The notes under the pieces: model-generated
Seen by the model: the letters and a program-made list of their open reading frames with translations, nothing else
Database searches by the model: none
Told to the model about the DNA's origin: nothing
NCBI GenBank assembly: GCA_031272345.1
Contig: JAISTZ010000176.1
Location: 1-13,767 of the forward strand
DNA: 13,767 nucleotides
DNA from: Spirochaetaceae bacterium
GTDB taxonomy: Bacteria; Spirochaetota; Spirochaetia; Treponematales; Treponemataceae
Direction of reading: 5' to 3'
Shown: piece after piece, positions 1 to 7,945 of the stretch
Numbering within the stretch: position 1 is the first letter of the stretch
Layout of the letters: every line of letters begins with the position of its first letter
Translations under genes and position numbers: made by a program

Positions 1-940
1 GGTGCGCCGCCCTGGTCATCGCGGCGGTCTTTGTTGGGGGGTGCGACGGCATCTACACCCTGCGGGACTACCTGTATGACCGCTCCTTTGTGCCGGTAGC
101 GGACATCACGGGCATACCCGCCGAGGTGGATGCAGGGCTCCCCTTCCCCCTCTTCCCGGTTATCGTGCCGGGGGACGCCACGAACAGGGCGGTTGCATGG
201 TCCGTCTCCGATCCCGGAACCACCGGGGCAGCCATCACCGGGGGCGTCTTCAGGGCCGAGGCAGCGGGACCGGCGCGGGATTGCACGCTTCAGCCGGACG
301 CACCCTGGTCATCGACAGCGCCGGGAGCATTGACGCGGGAACCGCTTTGAGCAGCCACGCCGAAACCGGGAGCCTCACCGTCACGGGCGGCTACAGCGGC
401 GCGGGCATCGGCGGCAGTCAGGGCGAAGACGGCGGGACAATCACCATCTACGGCGGCACGGTAACCGCAAACGGCACAGTCGCTGCCGGTCACCATAGCG
501 CCGGGGCGGGGATAGGCGGCGGCGGCAGGAACGCCAGCAATGGAGGCGCGGACGGCGGAGACATCGGAACCATCCTCATCGCAGGCGGCGTGGTGAACGC
601 AAACGGCGGGGGCTCTACCAGCGCCGAAACGGGCGAAGGAGCCGCAGGTATAGGCGGCGGCTACGGCGGCTCTGGCGGGAACATCACGATTTCAGACGGC
701 ACGGTAGCCGCCACAGGATGGGATAACGGGTCCGGAATAGGCGGCGGTTGTCAGGCCGGCGGGGGGACAATCAGCATCAACTCTCCCACCGGAACAAGTC
801 ACGGCATGGCTGCTGCCAGGAGAAACGGAACAGATAATTATGGCTCCAGCGTCGGACCCGGCTATAAAGGAAGCGGCGGCTCGTTCTCTGGCCCCAACGG
901 GGAAACTTCCTGGCCGGGAGGGACTTCTTATTCGTGGTAG
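1..940 (+). pseudogene. Gly-rich beta-helix surface lipoprotein, 5'-truncated by the window and frameshifted
   Basis: Two frames together make one recognisable protein. Frame 3 from base 3 gives the end of a lipoprotein signal peptide (ALVIAAVFVGGC, lipobox VGGC with Cys at 42-44). It continues as an Ig-like bacterial surface segment (PVADITGIPAEVDAG, then WSVSDPGTTGAAITGGVF) and stops at 350. Frame 2 carries the continuation from about 255 (GTGAGLHASAGRTLVIDSAG) through Gly-rich parallel beta-helix-like units (GAGIGGG, GGTVTANG) to a TAG at 938-940. The true start lies before the window, and the ATG at 197 is only an internal codon of the second frame. The expected product would be anchored in a membrane by lipidated Cys and exposed a repetitive passenger. 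The frame change near 255-280 has no homopolymer to explain slippage. It may be a real inactivating indel, a deletion that joined head to passenger, or a sequencing error. The ligand is unknown; such passengers occur in surface proteins of gut bacteria. Confidence 0.6.
397..775 (+). repeat. Imperfect Gly-rich coding repeats (GxGIGGG units)
   Basis: The motif (G/A)(A/S)GIGG recurs near 401, 506, 641 and 731, each followed by a Gly-rich run and a strand of the type GGTVTANG or ISDGTVAATG. Spacing varies between about 90 and 140 bases, so these are diverged protein-level repeats rather than recent DNA duplications. The pattern fits successive coils of a parallel beta-helix. Confidence 0.6.
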
Positions 941-993
941 GGGGTAACAGGCATGGACGGAAAACGGCGCGGACGCCACGCCCTTGCGCCCGA

Positions 994-1023
994 TTGCGTT
1001 CCCACTGCCCTTTCCGGTAGAAT
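994..1023 (+). promoter_or_regulatory. Putative sigma70-type promoter of aroA with start codon at the predicted +1
   Basis: TTGCGT (994-999), an 18-nt spacer and TAGAAT (1018-1023) lie directly before aroA. Only six bases separate the -10 box from the ATG at 1030, so the predicted transcription start falls on or next to the start codon. No Shine-Dalgarno sequence is present, and the -10 box contains the in-frame TAG (1018-1020) that bounds the reading frame. This implies a leaderless mRNA. Confidence 0.45.
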
Positions 1024-1029
1024 ATCCCC

Positions 1030-2349
1030 ATGTATTGGGAAAGCGCGGCCCGCCCCCTGGGGGGGGAAATCCCTATTCCGGGCTCAAAGAGCCACACCAT
1101 CCGGGCGGCGCTCCTGGCCGCCATGGCCGGGGGAACGTCGGTCATCCGTAACCCCCTTGAAAGCGGGGACTGCCTCTGCGCCCTCAAAGCGGCCGGGGCC
1201 TTCGGCGCGGAAATCACCAGGGGGCCGGGGGTGTGGACCGTCCGGGGCACGGACGGGGGCTTAAAGCTCCCGGAGGACGTGCTCGACTGCGGGAACTCGG
1301 GGACCACCACGAATTTCGTCATGTCCATGGCGGCCCTCTGCGGGGGCTGCACGGTGATCACCGGGGACAGCCAGATCAGGCGCCGCCCGGTGATTGAACT
1401 CGTCCGGGCCCTGAACTGCCTGGGGGCGGAAGCTTTCCCCACCAGGCCGGGATCCGACGCGCCCCCGGTGGTCATCCGGGGGGTCATGAAGGGCGGCGAG
1501 GCCCGGGTGTCCGGGTTCAATTCCCAGGTGATCTCGTCCCTCCTCCTCTCCGCGCCCCTTGCCGCGGGGGACACGGTCATCCTGGCGGCCGATCCCCTGG
1601 AAAAGCCCTACCTCCAGATGACCCTGGACTGGCTGCACAACTACGGAGTCACCCTCAAAAGCTATGCCGGGGACTTCACCCGGTTCGAGGTGAAGGGGGG
1701 GCAGGGCTACCGGGCGCGGGAATCCACCGTGAGCGCGGACTGGTCAGCCGCGGCCTTCCCCCTGGTTGCGGCGGTGTGCGCCCCCTCGGAGGTGGTGCTT
1801 TCCGGGCTCGACTTCGGGGATTCCCAGTGTGACAAAGCTGTCGTGGACATCCTCATCGCCATGGGGGCGGACATCCAGAAGGACGAATCCGGAGGCAGAC
1901 TCCTCGTGCGGGGGGGGAAGCCCCTCAGGGGCGGCTCGGTGATCAGCCTGAAGGACATCCCCGATTCCCTTCCGGCCCTGGCTGTGGCGGCCTGCCGCGC
2001 CCAAGGGGACACCACCTTCACGGGCCTGGCCCACGTGCGGGTCAAGGAGACCGACCGGGTCGCCGTGATGGAGGGGGAGCTGCGGAACATCGGCGCGGAG
2101 GTGCGCACCACAGCGGAAACCATGACCGTCACCGGCGGTGCGCCCCTCAGGGGCGGCTCCGTGGAAAGCCACGGGGACCACCGGATCGCCATGGCCCTCA
2201 CCGCGGCGGGACTCTGTGCGGAGGGCCCCGTCCGGGTGCACAACCCGGAGTGCGCCTCCGTGTCCTTCCCCGGCTTCTTTGAACGCATGAATTCCCTGGG
2301 CGCGGGGCTCCGGTCCTATAATCAGGAAGAAGCTTTACAAATCCCCTAA
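1030..2349 (+). CDS. aroA: 3-phosphoshikimate 1-carboxyvinyltransferase (EPSP synthase)
   Basis: This enzyme transfers the enolpyruvyl group of PEP to shikimate-3-phosphate in the cytosolic shikimate pathway. The 439-residue length is normal for the family. Visible signatures are GSKSHTIRA with Lys20, CGNSGTTTNF (87-96), GDSQIRRRPV with Arg117, SADWSAAAFP with Asp237, the catalytic pair IPD (Asp312) and KETDR (Glu340, Arg343), and GDHRIAMA with Asp383 and Arg385. The GNSGTT form, and Val at residue 411 where the E. coli enzyme has Lys411 (SVSFPGFF), resemble class II enzymes such as that of Bacillus more than the class I E. coli type. ATG 1030 is the only possible start, since an in-frame TAG lies 12 bases upstream and no ribosome binding site is visible. 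The gene stands alone, with its own promoter before it and the next operon's promoter over its 3' end. Two G8 runs (1059-1066, 1910-1917) lie inside the frame. Confidence 0.96.
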   Translation: MYWESAARPLGGEIPIPGSKSHTIRAALLAAMAGGTSVIRNPLESGDCLCALKAAGAFGAEITRGPGVWTVRGTDGGLKLPEDVLDCGNSGTTTNFVMSMAALCGGCTVITGDSQIRRRPVIELVRALNCLGAEAFPTRPGSDAPPVVIRGVMKGGEARVSGFNSQVISSLLLSAPLAAGDTVILAADPLEKPYLQMTLDWLHNYGVTLKSYAGDFTRFEVKGGQGYRARESTVSADWSAAAFPLVAAVCAPSEVVLSGLDFGDSQCDKAVVDILIAMGADIQKDESGGRLLVRGGKPLRGGSVISLKDIPDSLPALAVAACRAQGDTTFTGLAHVRVKETDRVAVMEGELRNIGAEVRTTAETMTVTGGAPLRGGSVESHGDHRIAMALTAAGLCAEGPVRVHNPECASVSFPGFFERMNSLGAGLRSYNQEEALQIP

Positions 2350-2362
2350 AACCTGGTATAGT
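2334..2362 (+). promoter_or_regulatory. Sigma70-type promoter of the malQ-GH13 operon
   Basis: TTTACA (2334-2339), exactly 17 bases, then TATAGT (2357-2362), each one or two bases from consensus. The -35 box lies inside the last codons of aroA and the -10 box just beyond its TAA (2347-2349). A leader of about 25 bases would follow, containing the Shine-Dalgarno AGAGGA (2384-2389) five bases before the malQ ATG. This separates the glucan operon from aroA transcriptionally. Confidence 0.65.
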
Positions 2363-2394
2363 TTCCTCAATATTTCACCGTCCAGAGGAATCTT

Positions 2395-4395
2395 ATGAAG
2401 AAAATAGAAAAAATTGCTTCCCGCCCCTGCGGAACGGCGGCGCCCCTGGGGGCTCTCAGAACCAAGAACACCTGCGGCATCGGGGAATTCCCCAGCCTGG
2501 AGGCCCTGGCGGATTTTTGCGTCCCCGCGGGCTTACGCCTCATCCAGCTTTTGCCGGTGAACGACACGGGAACCGACAGTTCCCCCTACAGCGCCCTGTC
2601 GGCCTTCGCCCTCAACCCGGTCTATATCAGCATAGAAAATCTCCCGGAATACAAAAAAGGGAGCGCCCAGGGGGAGCTCAAAAAACTCAAGGAGATAGAA
2701 GGCCGGGCGCGGTTTTCCTACCCCGAGGTCAGGGAGGGGAAGCTCCGCATCCTGCGGGACCTGTACACCGAAAACGCCTCCGCCATCGGGGATGACGAAG
2801 ACTTCCTGGGGTGGACAGCAAAAAACGCCCCCTGGGTGGAGCCCTATGGGGTCTTCATGGAACTCAAAGAAAAACACCGGGACGCTTCCTGGAAGGAGTG
2901 GCCCAGGGCGGAGCAGGGGCTTTCCAGGGACAAGATTCACGCCCGGTGGGCCGCCGATGCGGGCAGGGACACCCGGCTGTTCTACGCCTGGGTTCAATTC
3001 AGGGCCCACGGGCAATTCAAAAAGGCCGCGGACTACGTGGCAAAGAAGGGCATCCTCCTCAAGGGGGACGTCCCGATTTTGATGAACGAGGATTCCGTGG
3101 ACGTGTGGGCGAACCCGGAGCTCTTCGACCTGTCCATGCGGGCCGGGGCCCCCCCGGACATGTACAACGTGGCGGGCCAGAACTGGGGGTTCCCGGTGTA
3201 CAACTGGGAGGCCCACAGGAAGACCGGGTACGCCTGGTGGAAGGCCCGCCTCAAGGCCGCGTCGGCCTATTACCGGGGCTACAGGCTCGACCACATCCTG
3301 GGCTTTTTCCGAATCTTCAAGATCCGTGAGGGGGACGTCACCGCCTACCTCGGCAGACCCGACCCCCTCGTCCCGGTCACCTCAAAGGAGCTCGCCGCAT
3401 CGGGCTTTTCCCCGGAGCGGATCCGCTGGCTCTCCCAGCCCCACGTGCCCACCCAGCCCTGCGTCGACGCCAACGGGGGGGACTACCTGGGAACCCACGG
3501 TGTGCTCAGCGCCGTGATGGACCGCATCGGGAGCGAGGAACTGTGGCTTTTTAAAGACACCGTCACCGGGGAGAAGGACATCCTGGGCCTGGACATCCCC
3601 GAGGGGGTCAAGGACGTGCTCTTCCACTACTGGCACAACCGCACCCTCGTAAAGACGGGCTCGGAGAAGGGGGCCGACTCCTTCTATCCCGTGTGGACCT
3701 GCCGGAGCACAACGGCCTGGTATTCCCTTTCGGAGCAAGAAAAAGCCGCCCTCGCGGCCCTCATAGAAAAAAAGAACAAGCAGATGGAAAAACTCTGGAA
3801 GGCCCAGGGCAGGGAAATCCTCGCGGTCCTCAAGGACGCCTCCGCCATGATCCCCTTTGCGGAGGACCTGGGAGTCAACTTCAAGGCCGTGCAGAAGACC
3901 CTGGGGGACCTGTCAATCAATTCCCTCAAGGTGATCCGGTGGGAACGGTATTACGGCAAGGAGGGGGACCCCTTCATCCCCCTCAACAAATACCCCGCCC
4001 TTTCGGTCACGGCCACGTCGGTGCACGATTCCTCCACCGCCCGCATGTGGTGGGAGGGGGAAGGGGATGCCGAGCAGTTCGCCCTGGCAAACAGGGCCCC
4101 CGCGGACATCCTGGGGGAGGCCCGGTCCGGAACCTATTCCGTCCGGGCGGCAGCCTGGTTCCTGGGCCAGGCCGCCCGCACGGGGAGCGCCTTTTTCATC
4201 TGCCCGATCCAGGACTTTTTCGCCCTTTCGGAAACATACCGCAGCCCCGACCCGGCGTCGGAACGGATCAACGTGCCCGGCACGGTGAACGGCGCCAACT
4301 GGACCTGGCGGCTTCCTGCGGCCCTGGAGGACCTGGGGGCGGACAGGGCCTTCACCGGCGCCCTTTCCGCCGTGGCGAAAAACCATGACTCATAG
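2395..4395 (+). CDS. malQ: 4-alpha-glucanotransferase (GH77, DPE2-like)
   Basis: This is a cytosolic amylomaltase that moves alpha-1,4-glucan segments between maltodextrins or glycogen, releasing glucose. The 666-residue protein shows the GH77 order: PLGALRTKNTCGIGEF near the N-terminus, LIQLLPVNDTGTDSSPYSALS, YRLDHILGFFR with nucleophile Asp299, FAEDLGVNFKAV with acid/base Glu490, TSVHDSSTARMWW with Asp545, and a C-terminal RINVPGTVNGANWTWRLP. The LDHILGFFRIF wording and the insert around WTCRSTTAWYSLSEQEK resemble the DPE2 branch known from plants and Bacteroides. The N-terminal CBM20 starch-binding domains usual in that branch are absent, since the catalytic domain begins by residue 10. 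The ATG at 2395 follows AGAGGA at a good distance, and no signal peptide is seen. It is the first gene of the operon and overlaps the GH13 gene by 11 bases, which suggests translational coupling. Confidence 0.93.
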   Translation: MKKIEKIASRPCGTAAPLGALRTKNTCGIGEFPSLEALADFCVPAGLRLIQLLPVNDTGTDSSPYSALSAFALNPVYISIENLPEYKKGSAQGELKKLKEIEGRARFSYPEVREGKLRILRDLYTENASAIGDDEDFLGWTAKNAPWVEPYGVFMELKEKHRDASWKEWPRAEQGLSRDKIHARWAADAGRDTRLFYAWVQFRAHGQFKKAADYVAKKGILLKGDVPILMNEDSVDVWANPELFDLSMRAGAPPDMYNVAGQNWGFPVYNWEAHRKTGYAWWKARLKAASAYYRGYRLDHILGFFRIFKIREGDVTAYLGRPDPLVPVTSKELAASGFSPERIRWLSQPHVPTQPCVDANGGDYLGTHGVLSAVMDRIGSEELWLFKDTVTGEKDILGLDIPEGVKDVLFHYWHNRTLVKTGSEKGADSFYPVWTCRSTTAWYSLSEQEKAALAALIEKKNKQMEKLWKAQGREILAVLKDASAMIPFAEDLGVNFKAVQKTLGDLSINSLKVIRWERYYGKEGDPFIPLNKYPALSVTATSVHDSSTARMWWEGEGDAEQFALANRAPADILGEARSGTYSVRAAAWFLGQAARTGSAFFICPIQDFFALSETYRSPDPASERINVPGTVNGANWTWRLPAALEDLGADRAFTGALSAVAKNHDS

Positions 4396-7300
4396 GGCCC
4401 TCTCCTGGAACGAATTCCACATCTCCGGGGAGCTGCGGAGGGCCTGCGGGTTTGACGAAACCCTGGCGGCCTCCACGGGCAACGTCGTCCTCGTGAACCC
4501 CGCCGCGGCCCGGTCCCTCTGCGTCAAACTGAACGAAACACTGGATTCGGACAAAAAGCTCAGCGCCGGAAGCCTGAACGCCATGGCCGTCATCGACGAG
4601 GCCCTCCACTACTGCTGCGCCCAGTTCAGGGCGGACGAAAACCCCGCGTCCTTTTCCCAGGTCTACGCCGCCCTGTGCGACAAGCTCGGGCAGGACCGGG
4701 TGCTCCGCCTCCTGGAGGACTTCACCGGGGAGTTCCCCCCCCGGAGGGTATACCGGGGGGAGGCGACCGCCGCCGAGTACCTTTCGGGTTCCGGCTGGGA
4801 CGAGAGCGCCAGGGCGGAGCGGCCCAACACGGAGCAGGCCCTGGAGGAGCTCATCCTCCTCAAACTGGGGAACGAAAACCCCGCCTTCGCCCCCTTCCGG
4901 TTCCTCTTCAACGACGAAAACCTCGCCAAAAACGGGGACTACGCCGCCCTCTGGGACTGCGTAAAGGAGGAATTCAAAAAGCAGCCCATCTTCGGGCCCT
5001 ACAAGAACGACCTGATCACCATGCTCAAGGAGCCCGTGGTCTTCAGCCCCTTCAGCCTCAAGGGACAGCTCGACTACATCCGCACCCACTGGGGGAAGCT
5101 GTTCTACGCCTGGTTCAGGCGGCTCTTTTCCGCCCTGGACATCATGTCCGAGGAAGAAAAACCCGGATGGGGCCCCGGAGCGGGGGCGCCGGACATGGCC
5201 CCCTACACCTACAACTCCTTCGAGTACGAGCGGTTCAGCGCGGACCGGGAATGGATGCCCAGGGTGGTGCTCCTGGCAAAGATGGCCCTGGTGTGGATGG
5301 CCCAGCTTTCCCGAAAATACGGCAGGGAGATTTCCCGGCTCGACCACATCCCGGATGAGGAGCTGGACATCATCGCGGGCAGGGGCTTCACGGGCCTGTG
5401 GCTCATCGGCCTGTGGGAACGCTCCCCCGCAAGCAGGCGCATCAAGAACCTCTGCGGCAACCCGGAAGCCGCGGCGAGCGCCTACAGCCTCATGGACTAC
5501 GACATCGCCTGGGGGCTTGGGGGCTGGGACGCCCTGGGGAACCTCCGGGAGCGCCTGTGGCGGCGGGGGGTCAGGCTCGCGGCGGACATGGTGCCCAACC
5601 ACACGGGAATCGATTCAAAGTGGGTAGTGGAGCGGCCGGACCTCTTCATGACCGCCAGGGACAACCCCTTCCCCCAATACACCTTTTCCGGGGAGAACCT
5701 CTCCTCCGACGGCAGGGTCAGCATCGTCCTGGAGGACCACTACTATTCCAAGACCGACTGCGCGGTGGTGTTCAAGCGGGTGGACAACGCCACCGGGGAC
5801 ACCCGGTACATCTACCATGGGAACGACGGCACGGGCCTCCCCTGGAACGACACCGCCCAGATCGACTTCCTCAACCCCCAGGCCCGGGAGGAGGTGATTC
5901 AGAAGATCCTCCACGTGGCGCGGAATTTTCCGATAATCCGGTTCGACGCGGCCATGGTGCTGGTAAAGAAGCACATCCGCCGCCTCTGGTACCCCGCCCC
6001 CGGCCGCGGGGGGGACATCGCGAGCCGCGCCGAATACGCCCTTTCGGATAAGGAGTTTGAAAGCCGCATCCCCGGGGAATTCTGGCGGGAGGTGGTTGAC
6101 CGAATCGCCGCCGAAACCCCGGACACCCTCCTCCTGGCGGAGGCCTTCTGGATGCTCGAGGGCTACTTTGTGCGCACCCTGGGTATGCACCGGGTGTACA
6201 ACAGCGCCTTCATGAACATGCTCAAAAAAGAAGAAAACCAAAAATACAAGCAGACAATCAAAAACACGATCGACTTCGACCCGGAAATCCTCAAGCGGTT
6301 TGTCAATTTTATGAACAACCCGGACGAGGAGACCGCGGAGGCCCAGTTCGGCAGGGGGGACAAATACTTCGGCATCTGCACCATGATGGTCACCATGCCG
6401 GGGCTCCCCATGTTCGGCCACGGGCAGATCGAGGGGTTCACGGAAAAATACGGCATGGAATACACCAGGGACTACCGGAACGAGACCCCCGACGGCGGCC
6501 TCATCGGTCGGCACGAGCGGGAAATCTTCCCCCTCATGAAAAAACGGTGGCTCTTTTCGGGCATCGAGAACTTCCTCCTCTTCGACCTGCGGGATTCCTC
6601 CGGGGTGAACGAGAACGTCTTCGCCTACGCGAACCGGTCCGGGGAGGAGCGGGCCTTCGTGTTCTACAACAACGCCTACCAAAGCGCCGCCGGGTGGATA
6701 ACCGAATCCTACCCCTTCACCCCGGCCGGGGCGGAACAGGGCCGGAAGGAGACCCGGAGCGCCGCCTTCGCCATGGGCCTCTCCCTTGCGGAAAACGAAT
6801 ACGTCATCTTCCGGGAGACCCGGCGGGGCCTCTCCTTCATCAGGAAGGGCACGGAAATCCGGGGGCAGGGGCTCTACGTGGAACTCCAGGGCTACGAGTG
6901 CCAGGTGCTGATGGATTTTTCCCGGGTCCAGGACGACGAGACCGGCAAGTACGCCCTCCTCTGGCGGTCCCTCGCGGGCCGGGGCGCGCCGGACATCCAG
7001 GAGGAGCTGGAGGAGGTCTTCCTCAAGGACCTGCTTTCCGCCTACGAGCGGGTCCTGTCCCGGGACTTCCTCACGGACTTCCGGGCCCTGGCGGGGGGCG
7101 GCGTACAGGCCGCGCCCGCGGACAAAAGGGCCGCCCGGGGGAAGCTCACCCGCCGGGGGGTGTTCGAGGCCCTCGAGGCCGATGCACGGGCCTTCTTCAC
7201 GGTTTGCGCCGAATTCCTCGGGGGCAACTACGGGGCCGCCGCGGTTCTGCCCGGGGGGAAACAGGGCGCTGCCTCCGCGGGCGGGTCCTCCACGGTGAGG

Positions 7301-7945
7301 ATCGGCGGGGATAAGCTCTGGCGCAAGCTGCGCGCGCGGCTCACCCGGCTCCTCAGGCTGTGGAAGTCCTCCGGGGCCCCTGATTCCTTCCCCTGCATCT
7401 TCGAGACCCTCGCGGCCTTCTGTGTGCTCTATTCCCTCAAGGACATCGCCGGGCCCAGGTGCACGGCAGAGGCCCTGGGGAAGCTCATCCGGCTGTGGGC
7501 ACTGGACAGACGCACGGTCCGCGCCCTCTCCGGGATCTCCCTGGCCCTCGCCCCGGAGGCCCGGCGGGCTGTGGACGCGGTCATGGAGGGGCTGCCCCTT
7601 GCAACCAGGCTCTTCCACCCGGACAATCCCCAGGCGGACGCCCTGTACCTTGCCCGCAGGCTCGTCACGTCGGAAAGGGCCCCCCGTGTCCTGGGAGTCA
7701 ACCGGTTCAACGACGTCACCTGGTTCAACAAGGAGGGCTACGAGGAGACCACGGCGGCCCTGGTTCTCACCCAGGCGCTCTTTGCCCGGAAGAACCAGCC
7801 CAGGGAGCGGGCCGTCGTCGGCGCCGCCCTGACGGCCGCCGGGGAGGCCTCGGAATACAAGGTTGAAAAACTCATCGCCCTGTTGTCCCCAAAAAAGCCG
7901 GAGACGCCCCCGGCGCAAAAGCCTGACCTATGCGGAAAATTCTGA
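4385..7945 (+). CDS. Large multi-domain alpha-amylase-family (GH13) protein
   Basis: The 1186-residue protein has a GH13 catalytic domain in its middle. Region I is ADMVPNHTG (Asp401, His406), region II IRFDAAMVL (Arg519, nucleophile Asp521), region III LLAEAFW (acid/base Glu586) and region IV FMNNPDEETA (Asp647), so the catalytic triad is complete. GIDSKW (just after region I) and TMPGLPMFGHGQIEG also fit the domain. An N-terminal part of about 270 residues and a C-terminal part from about 840 to 1186, ending with LGVNRFNDVTWFNKEGYEE near 1100, match no domain I can name. I recall a similar layout in large Chloroflexi-type GH13 proteins. There is no signal peptide, so it should act in the cytosol on maltodextrin or glycogen with its GH77 partner. 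Whether it hydrolyses, transfers or makes maltosyl products cannot be read from the sequence. The start overlaps malQ by 11 bases with a weak ribosome site. A C8 run lies at 4735-4742. Confidence 0.9.
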   Translation: MTHRALSWNEFHISGELRRACGFDETLAASTGNVVLVNPAAARSLCVKLNETLDSDKKLSAGSLNAMAVIDEALHYCCAQFRADENPASFSQVYAALCDKLGQDRVLRLLEDFTGEFPPRRVYRGEATAAEYLSGSGWDESARAERPNTEQALEELILLKLGNENPAFAPFRFLFNDENLAKNGDYAALWDCVKEEFKKQPIFGPYKNDLITMLKEPVVFSPFSLKGQLDYIRTHWGKLFYAWFRRLFSALDIMSEEEKPGWGPGAGAPDMAPYTYNSFEYERFSADREWMPRVVLLAKMALVWMAQLSRKYGREISRLDHIPDEELDIIAGRGFTGLWLIGLWERSPASRRIKNLCGNPEAAASAYSLMDYDIAWGLGGWDALGNLRERLWRRGVRLAADMVPNHTGIDSKWVVERPDLFMTARDNPFPQYTFSGENLSSDGRVSIVLEDHYYSKTDCAVVFKRVDNATGDTRYIYHGNDGTGLPWNDTAQIDFLNPQAREEVIQKILHVARNFPIIRFDAAMVLVKKHIRRLWYPAPGRGGDIASRAEYALSDKEFESRIPGEFWREVVDRIAAETPDTLLLAEAFWMLEGYFVRTLGMHRVYNSAFMNMLKKEENQKYKQTIKNTIDFDPEILKRFVNFMNNPDEETAEAQFGRGDKYFGICTMMVTMPGLPMFGHGQIEGFTEKYGMEYTRDYRNETPDGGLIGRHEREIFPLMKKRWLFSGIENFLLFDLRDSSGVNENVFAYANRSGEERAFVFYNNAYQSAAGWITESYPFTPAGAEQGRKETRSAAFAMGLSLAENEYVIFRETRRGLSFIRKGTEIRGQGLYVELQGYECQVLMDFSRVQDDETGKYALLWRSLAGRGAPDIQEELEEVFLKDLLSAYERVLSRDFLTDFRALAGGGVQAAPADKRAARGKLTRRGVFEALEADARAFFTVCAEFLGGNYGAAAVLPGGKQGAASAGGSSTVRIGGDKLWRKLRARLTRLLRLWKSSGAPDSFPCIFETLAAFCVLYSLKDIAGPRCTAEALGKLIRLWALDRRTVRALSGISLALAPEARRAVDAVMEGLPLATRLFHPDNPQADALYLARRLVTSERAPRVLGVNRFNDVTWFNKEGYEETTAALVLTQALFARKNQPRERAVVGAALTAAGEASEYKVEKLIALLSPKKPETPPAQKPDLCGKF

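Noticed and set aside
941..993. Terminator after the lipoprotein gene
   Set aside because: Only a four-base GGCG/CGCC stem without a T run is visible.
5615..7918. A 767-codon open frame antisense to the GH13 gene
   Set aside because: High GC makes long antisense frames common. Its composition (Gly, Pro, Arg, Glu, Val rich, no motif) is what the complement of a GC3-rich gene gives, and the sense strand has a full catalytic motif set. The same applies to the antisense frame at 4352-5602.
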